From Saccharum officinarum (lineage: Eukaryota; Streptophyta; Magnoliopsida; Poales; Poaceae): DNA of 64,000 nucleotides. Below the pieces are notes generated by a model. The model had not been told where the DNA came from. It saw only the letters and a list, made by a program, of their open reading frames with translations, and ran no database searches. The DNA lies in the NCBI GenBank assembly GCA_020631735.1, contig CM036221.1:9591381-9655380 (forward strand). Direction: 5' to 3'. The translations under genes were made by a program, and so were the position numbers. Each line of letters starts with the position of its first letter. Within the stretch, counting starts at the first letter, position 1. Positions 48,030 through 60,200 of the stretch are shown in pieces.

Positions 48030-48273
48030 GGCCTTGTTTAGTTTGTACCAAAATGCAAAAAGTTTTCAAGATTTTCCGTCACATCGTATATGCCGGCACA
48101 TGTATGGAGTATTAAATGTAGGTAAAAAAATAACTAATTACACAATTTATCTGTAAATGTCGAGACGAATCTTTTGAGCCTAATTAATCTATGTTTGGAC
48201 AAAGTTTGTCAAATACAAACGAAAAGTGCCACCGTGCTTTTTTTTTAAAAAAATTGCCACCTAAACATGGCCT
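48030..48273. mobile_element. Tourist-like MITE inside the DBD-C exon of B'
   Basis: Starts GGCCTTGTTTAGTTTG and ends ACCTAAACATGGCC. It separates 'gaagagatacttg' from 'ctgcagggcaaaggg', which are adjacent in B at 14965-14990. Flanks TTG and TCG are a possible decayed 3 bp duplication. Confidence 0.82.
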
Positions 48274-48911
48274 CGCTGCAGGGCAAAGGGCCTCTACTCG
48301 ATGAAATACAAACAGCTGGATGATATCAAACGGTGCGCCGTGGGTAAGCAGTATGTGTTCCAGCTGCAGGTCGAACGGCAGCTGTTGTCTGGCGTGAAAT
48401 GCATTGTTCTCAAGGCAGAGAAGGTGAATCCATCGGCCAAGTCCCGCCGCCTCCTGGGGCGGATCGACACGCTGTTGCAGGAAGGTTCAGGGCCAGGTTC
48501 AGAGATTCACAGCCTCACCATGCCCACCTACACAGGTTCGTAGTCAAACCATGCGGCAATCCTCCAACTACAGCAACTCGGCGGATGTGCTATTGTTTCA
48601 AGAGACAAGCTGTGATCGCGTGGGAGCCGCTAGGCGATTCCCAGGCGAGGCTTTTGTTGGGTGCATGGTGCACTCTATATATGCAGTAACTAGTAGTTGT
48701 ATGCCTTGAAGCACTAGGTGGTTGGTTGTATCAGGACAGTGCATTAGAATTTAGAATGCCGGGACTCTTATTGTAGCTCTAAGTGTGTATGGCTTGGAGT
48801 CAGCGACGCCAATGTTTTACTACTCCAGTAGTTGCATGTTAATCTGTTGGAACGAATGCTTAAAACGAAAATGCTTGTTATCTTGCTGCAATGTCCAGCT
48901 GGTGCATGTTA

Positions 48912-49144
48912 GGGCCGGTTTAGATCCGAAATTTTTTGGCAAAATGGCACTGTAGCACTTTTCGTTGTTATTTAGCAAATATGGTCTAATTAGGCTTAAA
49001 AGATTCGTCTCGTCCATTTCGTCTAAACTGTGTAATTAGTTTTATTTTTTATCTATATTTAATGCTTAATGCATGTGTCCAAAGATTCGATGTGACGGAG
49101 AATCTGAAAAATTTTGCAAAATTTTCTGGGAACTAAACAGGGCC
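48912..49144. mobile_element. Tourist-like MITE with TTA duplication and an empty site in B
   Basis: Starts GGGCCGGTTTAGATCC and ends GGAACTAAACAGGGCC, flanked by TTA. B has the unoccupied 'gcatgTTAatctggg' at 17770-17784. Confidence 0.85.
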
Positions 49145-50399
49145 TTAATCTGGGAGGCAACGGTTTCATCTGGACATTGTTTACTGCAGGCTAAAGTTTA
49201 ACCTTGTCACATCGAATTTTTTATACGAATTAGGAGTATTACACAGACTAATTATAAAACTAATTAGTATAGTGCCCGTGCTAACGCTACGGCGATATTT
49301 CAAAGATGCACATGAAGACAACTAAGTGGAGAAAAATATGTGCGGACAATATTTGCAAATTGTGATTGATCCATTATAAGTAATTTGGCTAGAAATGTTC
49401 CCCTATCTGGGCTACTTGCCTACTTCTACCGTTTGAAGTTATCTTGTTCGTTTTTAGCGAGCGTGCCGATACCGACACGTTTTTCATTAAGTAGGAAGGG
49501 GATGGTCAATAGACCTACACATATAGTTGATACAAAAGGATTCGCTTGTAATCCCAGGATTACCAACAAAGTCCTCAACGCAAACAAAAGAAAGAACATG
49601 AGGGGTGGGGACCCTCCACCTAACAACCCAACAACTGAGCCTAATACAAGGCAAGTCATCGCATTGGTAGCTAGCAGTGATAGGAGCCGCAGATGAGAAA
49701 CACCTCAGTGGCAAAGCATCCGCCGGAAAACACTTCGGCGGCAAAGCCTCCGCCGAAAACCGACCTCGGTGGCAAAGTATCGACCGACAACGGTTCAGGC
49801 CATCAACGCGACAACGCAAGGCTCCTCCGAGTCACTGAGGGCCGCTACCCTCAGGACCACGGGTGAGGAGGACCAACACGCGTCGACAGCAACTGAACCA
49901 CCATGGCGTGGGCAGCAAAGCATCCGCCCTAGCCCAAGACCATCAACGCGGCAAAGCATCCACGGAGGGGGCCAACTATGACTACGGCTACGACACACAC
50001 TAACTGGACATACCAAGTGATGAGCAGCATAAGGCACACATAGGCCCAGCACGACGAACACGGTGACCACACAGGAGAGCGACAGGCGGACAAGGTGCTC
50101 CAACACTGCCTTCAAGAAGGACATCGACATCCGCGGACGCCGACAACGCTGGTGGAAGCTAGGTCCTAACTCCGACGAACAGGAACTTCGACGATGCCTC
50201 CAACAAGGACGACGCAGATGCGCCATCACTGTCGGCCCGAGGAGACCGGGCAGGGATTTCTCCCGTTACTGTAGGTCGAGAGGAAGCCGTTGTAGCACCG
50301 CCCTGCCCCGCCGAGGCCGACGCAGCAGGGATGGTGATTCGGATCCCCCGGCGCCAACCACTGCCACCACCATTCCCGTGAGGGCCAGGTGGGGGGCGT

Positions 50400-50730
50400 G
50401 TTGGAGAGGGGTGGACCACCACGGGCCGGATCCCGCCCCTAAGGGTGGAGATCCGGCCGCCGCCGCCGTTGCCGGCCACCAGAGGAGGGGCACAGCAGCC
50501 AGCAGCCACCCAGGGGAGCAGGGAGTAGGATGGACCACCACACACCTGGGTCGGCCCATACGGGCCAAGATCCGGCCGCCCCCCGCCGTTGCCGTCCATC
50601 GGAGAAGGAGCACGGCGGCCCTGGCCGCCCAGGGAGCAGGGCCTCCATCGCCGATGGGAGGGGGGAGGAGGGCACCGTCGGACACCAGATCCGGCCCACC
50701 AGGGACCGGATCCGGCGGCCCCCCGCCGTG
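50400..50730. repeat. Degenerate ~120 bp GC-rich tandem repeat
   Basis: 'ggaccaccac' followed by 'gatccggccgcc' and 'gccgttgccg' recurs at about 120 bp spacing. Long frames exist on both strands but are composition-driven. Confidence 0.5.
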
Positions 50731-51544
50731 GGTCGCCGGAGAAAGGGGATGGGTGGAGGGGGAGCGGGGGGTGGAGGGTTGGGCGCATGGGCCCCCACTT
50801 GAGGGCGCCGCGGGCAGGACGGCGACGGCGGCCGGAGGGAGGCTAGGGAGAGGGGGGGCCTTGGCGGCGGGTGGCGGCGCCGCCCGAGTCGCCCTCCATG
50901 AGAGCGACGCGGGGGCCGACCCTATCAACAAAGAGATTTTTTTTCAAGTTATCCTGTTCGTCAGATCCAGTGAATGGTACTGATATATTTTTAGAGAGTA
51001 CAAGATACCGATGACAATTGGATGAGCCTCTCTACGTGCTACAGGACCATGCACGTTGAGATACTCGCAACATGTATCAGGCGCACTCCTAATGTGTATG
51101 TGCACTCGTATACGTCTGGACCTGGATGCGGCACGCATCACATCCAAATTATCATGCTAGGAATCACAAAATAACAATTCTGCACGCAGCACATCATCTC
51201 CATTTAACAGAACAATGAACACAAATCAGAATAATACTAAATAGTGTAGATTCCCTGTTCTAATGATGAACAGCGAGATGTTAATGCAAAAAATACTGGT
51301 TGCATTTAAATCTAGAAGAAATGTATGAGAATATTTGAACATAACATACCACGTATATTAAAATTTTGTTACAGAAGCATCAAAAGAAATCTAGATTACT
51401 ATTACGTTCAACTGAATCAAAGGTGTACGATCCGGTCCGGCCTCCCTGCCTGCCGCCGCGTCGTCGTGGATCGGCGATCTGTCCGGCAGCCGGCGGCACC
51501 TCGCGGGGGCGACGCCTTGCCGATCGGAGGAGAGGCTGCCGCGT

Positions 51545-51800
51545 CGAGATGCGATGCCGCGCGGGGGCGGCTCCTTCTCTCCGTGACGATGCCATGGCAG
51601 CGTCGTGATGATGCCGCGCGGGGTCTCCGTGACGATGCCGCGGCGGCGTGAGTTCCGCGGCAGCGTCGTGACGATGCCGCGCGGGGGCGGCTCCTTCTCT
51701 CCGTGCTCGATGCCGCGAGGGTGCGGCTCCTTCTCTCCGTGCGGTCTCCGTGATCGATGCCACGAGTCTCCGTGCGGTTGCGGCTCCTCTCCGTGCGGCT
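51545..51800. repeat. Short-unit tandem repeat (CGATGCCGCG / CTCCTTCTCTCCGTG)
   Basis: 'gatgccgcg' occurs at least five times and 'cggctccttctctccgtg' three times within 260 bp. No gene. Confidence 0.65.
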
Positions 51801-52249
51801 GAGTTTGAGTTGTTGCAAACTTTCATCTACAACCATTAGATCGTGGCTGGATGGCTTCGTAGCATTTGATTTTAATAGACACAAATTTTTATATACGTTT
51901 TTCTAGGTGCACAATGTTTATCACCCTCCGCGGGGGACGTTTTTTTGGGTGGACCTAGATTTATTTAAGTTTTCAATTATAGCAGAGATTACACAGACAG
52001 AGGCTAATTTGCAAGACAAATCTATTAAGTCTAATTAGTCCATTATTTGAGAGTGTTGTGCTACAGTAAACATTTGCTAATGATGAATTAATTAGGTTTA
52101 ATAGATTCATCTCGCAAATTAATCTAGGGCTTCTGCAATTAGTTTTATAATTAGCTCATCTCTAGTCCTTCTAGCCCGAACATTCGATGTGACAGTGATT
52201 AAATTTTAGCCTAAGGATCTGGGACACAGCCTATATATACAGCATGAAG

Positions 52250-52574
52250 ATGGCGTTTGGTTGAGCTAAATGTAACGTAATCGGATTACTGAGGGGACCC
52301 GATGCCGATACAGCTGCTTGGTTGGGATCGGCCCGTTATTAGGTAGCGCGTAATCAGATAACGTCTTATTCATCGCTGATACCGCTCCTCCCCGAGGCTT
52401 TTCGGATTACGCTGCCGCCGCCAGCTGCCGCCTCGCTCGAACGTCTCGAGCGCCTCCCTCTGTTAACGTTACGGAGGCTAACCAAACAAAGCGCGGTATC
52501 GCTGTTGCGGCAACAAATACGCCGTGATACGATTTCGTTTCCATTTGCATTGCCATTCTACGAACCAAACAGCG
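52250..52574. mobile_element. MITE with GGCGTTTGGTT termini
   Basis: Starts TGGCGTTTGGTTGAGC and ends CGAACCAAACAGCG. The interior ('cgtaatcggattactg', 'ggttgggatcgg') differs from the Tourist-like family here. Confidence 0.6.
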
Positions 52575-52745
52575 TGAGAGTTTCTAATGTGTCCAGACTA
52601 TGGCCCGGTTTAGTTTCCAAAATTTTTTTTTTTGCCTTCATTCATCACATCGAATATTTAGACACATACATACAGTACTAAACGTAGAAAAAAAACTAAT
52701 TGCACAGTTCCTAAGAAAATCGCGAGACAAATATTTTAAGTCTAA

Positions 52746-52987
52746 GGGGGTGTTTAGATGCAAAAATATTTGGAATTTGGCTACTATAGCACTTTTGTTT
52801 GTATTTGGCAATTAGTGTTCAATCATGGACTAATTAGACTCAAAAGATTCGTCTCGTGATTTACAACCAAACTGTGCAATTAGTTATTTTTTTTATCTAT
52901 ATTTAATACTCCATGCATGCGTCAAAATATTCGATGTGACGGAGAGAGTGTAAAAATTTAGAATTTAGGATGCATCTAAACAAGGCC
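52746..52987. mobile_element. Tourist-like MITE nested in an older MITE
   Basis: Starts GGGGGTGTTTAGATGC and ends CATCTAAACAAGGCC, flanked by TAA. It cuts an older element that begins GGCCCGGTTTAGTTTCC at about 52602. Confidence 0.75.
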
Positions 52988-53694
52988 TAAGTAATACAGT
53001 AACCAACATGTGCAGTGATCATCTGTTCGTCCAGCGAGCCCAAAGATGCATAGAGCCTGACTGTTTGAGTTTTAGAGGGTGTTTGGATTCCCTCCTATAA
53101 ACTTGTCGTTGTTCCATCGGATATTTGACATGTATCTAGTATTAAATATAGACTAATTACAAAACTAAATGCACAGATTAAGACTGTTTTGCAAGATGAT
53201 TTTTTTTAAGTCTAATTAATCCATGATTTGATAATATGGTGCTACAGTAACATGTGCTAATATGAATTAATTAGGCTTAATAAATTCGTCTAATAAATTA
53301 CTGATGAATTCTATAATTTATTTTTTTTTATTAATATCCGAATATTCCCCACGCTGAGTCACCGGATTCACACCTGAAGACGGACGGCCCGTATGTCTAG
53401 TTTGGTCATCTGGCGTCTGTATAAATTACTGATAAATTCTGTATAGTAAATTTAGTGGACAAAGTTCAGAATCTAAACGAGGCTTTCATCTGCGTCTGCC
53501 AAAATTCCAAATCCCAAGACACCGTGTGCCCATCTCCCGCGACGTCCCCGCGCCCGGCTTCCCGCGTACGCCTCGCCATCTAGCCACACAGGCTTGGCTA
53601 CTGCTCCTCCGTGACGTCTCACTCTCCCTGCCCATTCTCGTCATTTCCACTTCGCGGCTCCACACTTCTCTCTCCCACTCTCAGCGCTTGTTCA

Positions 53695-53937
53695 GGGCCT
53701 GTTTAGTTCCGAAAAATTTGGTAAAATGGCACTGTAGCGCGTTTCGTTGTTATTTGGCAAATATTATTCAATCATGGTCTAATTAGGCTTAAAAGATTCG
53801 TCTCGTCCATTTCGTCTAAACTGTGTAATTAGTTTTATTTTTTATCTATATTTAATGCTTCATGCATGTGTCCAAAGATTCGATGTGACGGGGAATCTGG
53901 AAAATTTTGCAAAATTTTCTGGGAACTGAACTGGGCC
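53695..53937. mobile_element. Tourist-like MITE with TCA duplication
   Basis: Starts GGGCCTGTTTAGTTCC and ends GGAACTGAACTGGGCC, flanked by TCA. Immediately followed by another copy. Confidence 0.75.
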
Positions 53938-54172
53938 TCAGTTGCAAATTTTTTTTGTAAAATGAGCATGTAGCACGTTTCGTTGTTATTTGACAATTAG
54001 TATTCAATCATGGTCTAATTAGACTTTAAAGATTCGTCTCGTACATTTCGTCTAAACTATGTAATTAGTTTTTTTATCTATATTTAATACTTTATACCTG
54101 TGTCTAAAGATTCGATGTGACGAGAAATCTAGAAAATTTTATAAAATTTTCTGGCAACTAAACCGGCCCTCG
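53938..54172. mobile_element. Tourist-like MITE abutting the previous one, upstream of C'
   Basis: The core and right end (GGCAACTAAACCGGCCC) are intact. The left tip is fused to the neighbouring MITE. It ends about 120 bp before the ATG of C'. Confidence 0.7.
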
Positions 54173-54294
54173 GTACAAGTCTGCAACCGCAACTGGGAGG
54201 GCTTTCCTCCTCTCTCTCTGCAGCTGCAGTCTCCACTCTCCACCAAGATACCTCCGAGTTCCTTGCATCTCCGATCTCCGTTCTCCACTGCGCA

Positions 54295-57200
54295 ATGGGA
54301 GGAGGAGGAGGGGAAGGGATGGAGGTGGAGGTGCCCCTGTCGACGGGGGCGTTCGAGGCGATGTGGCGGGAGCACGGGCTGCGCCCGGTGCTGCAGCTGG
54401 CGGACGAGCCGCGTGCGGCCGCGGAGGCGGGGCCGTACCGTGTCGCGCTCTCCGACGGCGGCGAGTGCCTGCAGCCGGGGATGCTCGCCGCGTCCCTCAG
54501 CCACCTCGTCGCCCGCGGCGCGCTCCGCTGCGGCACCGTCATCCGCGTCCTCGAGTACTTCGCCGGCTTCTACCACAACCAAAGGTGACGGATCGATCCA
54601 TCGCCTCCTGCCGCCCCCTTCCTTCCTCTCTGTCCTATCCTATTTTAGCGCGTCCGTCAAGATCCGCATGGGACTATTTCTTGTGCGCCGCCGCTGTGCG
54701 CGTTCTTGGTCACGGGTTGCCACTGTAGAACCGCCTAGGATTTTGTGCCTTTTTGTTTTCTATGCTACTGAAAATCTTGCCAAGGCGTCCGGCACCGACA
54801 ATTCTTCGTTACGTCCATTCTTGGCTCTAGGGGTGGGGGTTTCTGTGGCTGTGCGGTGAGTCAGTGACAGATCCAACGTTACTGCATGGCCTGCCAACAA
54901 GCGCTGGTTTTTTGGTTACCTGAATGCATTGACGCGGGACTGATCTCCGTTTATAGCATACCTGTTTACTCATCAGATCATGCTGTAATTCCTTTCTTTG
55001 CAGTCTCAAACCACGCACAGAGTTTTTAGTCGTTTACTGCACCATACTCTGAAAAGTGGAACTAAAATCATCGGTTTATTTGGTTCGACGTGGTTTGTGT
55101 TTCTTAGTTTGTTACTGAAATGCCCACGGCCGCTTGTGATGCATTCCCACTTGCATCTGATGTATATGCTTGTACATTACTGATTCAGATGGGGGTGTCT
55201 GTCCATTTTCCTTTCTTATCAGATGCATCAAACGTACAAGCCGTAGGCGCAATGCTCAGCGTGGTCTCATACTAAATTGTCAAGCCGCTCTAGTCTTTTA
55301 GTACTGAACAGACTTTGAAAAGTGAAACTGAAACCATCAGTTTTATTTGGTTCAATGTGGTTTTTGGGTTTCTTAGTTTGTTACTGAAAGGGCCAAAATT
55401 GTTTATGTTGCATTCCCACTTGCGTTTGATGTATATATGCTTGTACATTACTGATTCAGATGGGGTGCACCCGTCCATTTTTCCTTTCTTATTTGACGAT
55501 ACAATTCCATGGAGTTTCCATCATGGCAGTTTTTTTTTCTTAAGTTCGAAAAAACTTTTTGTTCACATATTTGTATCACTACATATGCTAAAGCTAAACT
55601 AAAAGGCAAAGCTCTGAGCTTTAAGCCAAATATTCTTCTATTATTTGTTTTACTGCTCTAGTTGTTTTATCACAAACGGGCTCAGTGTTTCTTCCTGTAT
55701 AACTATTATGTTTTTCTAGCTTTCTAGTCCTGTTCAAATTTCTTACTACATTTATATCCTGCAATTTTAAGTTCATTACTCAAAGTAAGTATATTTTCCT
55801 TTTCCAGATGAACAAACTCCTCACATGTCATATCCCACTAATTTTACTTGACTTGATGTGTTTCGTGAATTATTTCTAATCAATTATAACTGGCTGTTCT
55901 CTGACTATTTTTCCTTCATTCAGGGTCATTATTGTTATCCAACTTGAGATACTGCACGCTGAGTGCACGCTGATCCGCAGTCCCACAATCTTTGAGGCCA
56001 ATGCAACTCAACATATTGGTGTATCCTGTTCTGGTGGTCTTGCCATCCATGAACCTTGCTTCATGCCGTGTACTCAGCAAGTTATTAGCAACTCGTCATG
56101 TTCTCCTGATAAGAGAGTGGATTCTTCAGTTACACCAAAAGCAGAACCTACTGTGATTAATCTGCCATTCAGTGAATGTGTTTGTTCAATGCCAGCACAG
56201 AGCACAGTAGATGCCAAGATGCAGCAGCTTTCATTGAACGATCATCAAAACCAAAGGGTTATGATGACTGCCACAGGTGATGCTTTGACCCTTCTGGAAA
56301 TTCTTATGCAAGCCCAATGCTAGCTTCTTATCTGCAAGATTCACCAGGGCTCTTGGGCGGGATGGTGGTGCAGCTGACGCCTGGTGCGGTGATGGCGATC
56401 TCCGAGCATGCTGACGGCAACGGGACGCTGCAGCCGATGCTGCAGGTGGTGGATGTGCAGATGGTCAACAATGTCAAGAACCCCTCCGCCGAGCGCTTCC
56501 GGATGGTGCTCTCCGACGGCGTGTACACGATGCAGTCCATGCTCACCGCTGCCGAGAACACGCGCGTCCTTGACGGCTCCATCCAGAAGGGCTCAATTAT
56601 CCACCTCCAGGAGTTCACCTGCAGCACTGTTCAGAATCGCAGGTGAGGATTAGTTATTAATCCTTCCCTGCGCTCGATTCCCCGCTCCATCCCTTGTTCG
56701 AATTGCAGATTTGTTTTTATTTTCTTGGGTGCCTAGTAGAAAGGTTGAATGTTGGTTTGCCTCCCGTGCGATTCGCTCGATGTTCAGTGCTGTAAAACCT
56801 GCAGCATGTTAGACTCGTGCCGCATCGTAATAGGGTTGCGAACTTTGCGTCATTTCCGTAGGTGATCTGCAGCTACCGCCTTGGAAAGATAGGTTGGGAT
56901 TTGGTGGTGGTAGAAAATGATATTTGGTCGATGTGGTACTAGGGTTTATGGTCATTCCAGTCCACACTCAGGGAAGTCTTGTTGAAGGGTTTTCGGTACC
57001 ATTAGATTAGCCTACGACTAGGTTAAGTTCGCCACAATGGAGTCCAATAACTTTCATTCAATCATATTCTTGTTTCTGTCAAGGTTGTTGAGCTTCTCTG
57101 CATGTGTTCCCCCCCACCCCCCTTTGTTCCTACAATGCCGATGGCTGTTATTTTCCCTTTGTCATTAGTAATTTTCCAATGAAAGAAAACCGTCAAACAG

Positions 57201-60200
57201 GCAATGGTTAACATGCAGAGTTTCTTTTATTCTGTATAAACTATAAACTTTCTATACTGTTCATAATCTTTAGTGCAGTGAAACGGTGGTGTAGTTTTGT
57301 GCTAGTAGTTACAAGTTGGAAAGCTCTTATTCTGGCATCCATGTCAAATCAGTAAAACTGTCACAACACGTTCTGCTGTGACCATTCAAATGAGTCTTAG
57401 AAGTAGCTCTTTTAAGATATGACGAGTCTGAATACTCAAGTGGGCGTTACTAAAGTATGCACGATTATAGAATTCTAATGAATTACTGTACATCAATAGA
57501 ATGTGGATTTATGATATGCTGAATTTTAAGATCTGAAGTGGGTTACTGTTGTTTCATGAATATTTCAAGAATCATTGTTTCCCCAACTTATTTGGTTCTA
57601 TGATTTGAGTCAATTCTTTGAAATACCGATTTCTGTTAGAGCTGACTAGGCATCTCCTAAAGAGAAGAATATTGTATTTGAATGTTAGTTTGTTGACACC
57701 TATTTGTGGCTTGCCTCTTATCAGTTTAGTTGACCCCATGCCTTTATCTTTTGTTCAGGATCATTGTTGTTACCAAACTTTATGTTCTCCAAACTGAGTG
57801 CAACATAATGGGAAACCCCAAACCTTATGAGATGAGAAACCAACCTAATGAGCTGGTCACCAACTTTCCGGCCAATGCTGCTCAAGCTAATACCGGAACA
57901 TATTCCAGTGGCCCTGGTATGTTGGGTTTTTCTGCTGCTCCAAGGCCAGTGCAAGATGCTAATAATGTACCATACGGTGGATCCTATGGTGGTTATCAGG
58001 GTACGGTGGGCCCTCCAATTGGTCGTGCAGTAGAATCTGTTCCCAATGTGGCATCTGGTGTCCCTTATGGTACAACTTCAGCACATAATAATACAATGAA
58101 TGTGGGCATGGTGCAGTCAAATTTGCAGCAGCCTTCACTGAACTCTCACCAGAACCAAAGGTTTGCAGTTCCTTCCATGGCTGGTGGCAGTGGTGCTCCT
58201 GGGAATACATACGGCCAACCTCCACAGTCCTTTTATCAGCAACCGCCTCCAGGGCATATGAATAGAACCCCTGTGTCTAAGAATGATGCAAGTCGTCTTG
58301 TCCCAGTGGCTCATTTGAACCCCTACCAAAACACATGGACAATCAAGGCTAGGGTGACTGCAAAGACTGATCTCAGGCACTACAACAACAAGAATGGTGC
58401 TGGAAAAGTCTTCTCCTTTGATCTCCTTGATGGACAGGGTGGAGAAATCCGTGCAACATGCTTCAATGCGCAGGCTGATCAGTTTTTTGACCTCATTGAG
58501 GTTGATAAGGTGTACCTGATATCTAAAGGGTCGGTGAAACCAGCACAGAAGATGTTGAACTCTTTGAATCATGAGTATGAAATAACTCTGGATCACAAAA
58601 CATCTATCGAAGTCTGCGTTGATGATGATAGCAACATCCCTAGGCAGCAGTATAATTTCCGGCAGATAAGCGAGATTGAGAACATTGAGGCAGGTGCAAT
58701 TGTGGACTTGATTGGAATAGTTACATCAGTTGGTCTTCTGCCATAGTGATGCGAAAGGATGGCACACAAACGCAGAAAAGAACTCTTCAATTGAAAGACA
58801 TGTCTGTTCAGATCATGGAAATAATCCTCTGGGGCAAATTCTGTGATGCAGAGGGACATCAACTGCAGTTGCTGTGTGATTCTGGTTCAAACCCTATACT
58901 GTCTATCAAAGGTGGCCGTGTTAGTGATTTAAGTGGTAGATCTGTGGTCACAATCAGCTCAACTCAGTTAAAAGTAAACCCAGACTTTGCAGTGGCTCAA
59001 AGGCTGAAGCAGTGGCACATAACTGAAGGCAAGAATATTGCTTGCATTTCTTTGAGCAGGGATCATGTGCTGAAAACAATTGCACAGATCAAGGATGAGA
59101 ACCTGGGGCGATCAGATAAGCCAGACTTTATCACTGTTAAAGGTGCAATTTCACGTCTGAACACTGGTAATTTTTGGTATCCTGCTTGCACCATGGAGGT
59201 GAATGGTAGTCTGTGCAACAGAAAGGTAATAAATAATGGTGATGGGACATGGCAGTGTGACAAATGCGACAAGAGCTTACCAAATTGCGAGTATAGATAC
59301 TTGCTGCAGTGCCAGATTCAGGACCACACTGGGGTCACCTATGCTACTGCATTCCAAGAGGCTGGTATCGAGATTGTTGGCCACAGCGCCCACGAGCTCT
59401 ACAACATAAGAGAAGAAGACCCAGAACGATTTGCTGAGATCTTACAGGGGGGTCGCTGGCAGGTAGGAAGAGTGGTGCAGACATGTCCTGACTGCAATGT
59501 TAGTATACTTAGTTATGGCAACTGAGTTACCGCCATGGGCTATCAAGGCAATCGATAAAATTAGAAGGGCATTTTTATGGAGAGGCAGAAAGGAAGCAAA
59601 TGGAGGACATTGTCTCATTGCTTGGCCCAAAATCTGTCGCTCTAAAGAGCTTGGGGGACTGGGAATTGCGGACCTGAAATCGCTAGGTTTTGTGCTCAGA
59701 GCTAGGTGGCCATGGCTGAAGAAATCTGAACCAAATAAACCTTGGGCAAGTCTGCCACTTCAAGTTAGCAAGGAGGTGGATGGTCTCCTCTCTATGGCAG
59801 TGTTTTCTGAAGTAGGAGATGGAGCTAACACTCTGTTCTGGAAGGACAGATGGCTTGCGGGGAAAAATATCCAGGAATTAGCACCACAGATTTTTTGCTT
59901 GGTCCCTAAAAGAATAATAGGAAGGCGTACAGTGATGGAGGCCCTGACTGATGAGAAATGGATTGAAGATATTCGAGTCGAACTACCTGTACAAGCTCTG
60001 ATAGAATATCTGGAATTATGGGATACCATATCTAATGTTGAACTACATGAAGGGGTACAGGACAGACACTTTTGGAGACTCTCGGCTTCAGGGGAATACA
60101 CGGCAAAGTCGGCACGTGATGCGTTCTTTCAGGGCGCCATATACTTCAGACCATATGAGAGAATATGGAAGTCATGGGCTCCTCCCAAATGCCGTTTTTT

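Larger units (their letters stand above)
27575..48543 (+). pseudogene. RPA1-like B': DBD-F exon with stops, intron of about 20 kb, damaged DBD-C exon
   Basis: Exon 1 (27575-27891) starts MGGGLEADLSQG and keeps a full-length DBD-F outline (YRLLLSDGVYSQHATLAPALNHLA, GSVVCLL). It has TAG at 27677-27679, at the same place as in B, and TGA at 27719-27721. The donor GTGAAG at 27892 is intact. Exon 2 begins at 47704 after TTTTTCAG (TILIFELKILQTECALI). It then loses about 255 bp at roughly 47861 relative to B, removing the linker and the first zinc cysteine pair, and is interrupted by a MITE at 48030-48273 before ending (VKCIVLKAEKVNPSA…) at TAG 48541. The intron holds a solo LTR, two foldback/MITE classes and a full gypsy element. 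Non-functional. Confidence 0.82.
49180..52230. mobile_element. MITE-like element split by a ~2.7 kb GC-rich insertion
   Basis: The left part (about 49185-49260: 'ggctaaagtttaacc', 'ttataaaactaattag') and right part (about 51985-52215: 'gagattacacagac', 'gacagtgattaaattttagcc') look like two ends of one MITE. Between them, starting 'atagtgcccgtgctaacgc' at about 49262, lies an unclassified insertion with GC-rich repeats at 49690-50930 and 51420-51800. It contains no recognisable protein, and I could not fix its right end. Confidence 0.45.

Noticed and set aside
50063..50983. Long plus-strand ORF and overlapping minus-strand ORFs (50159-50931)
   Set aside because: GC-rich repetitive sequence opens all frames; no domain, and the repeats are in DNA rather than in one reading frame.
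49262..51945. Helitron
   Set aside because: I could not find a TC start with a CTAG-type end and hairpin, nor an A/T target, so I left it unclassified.
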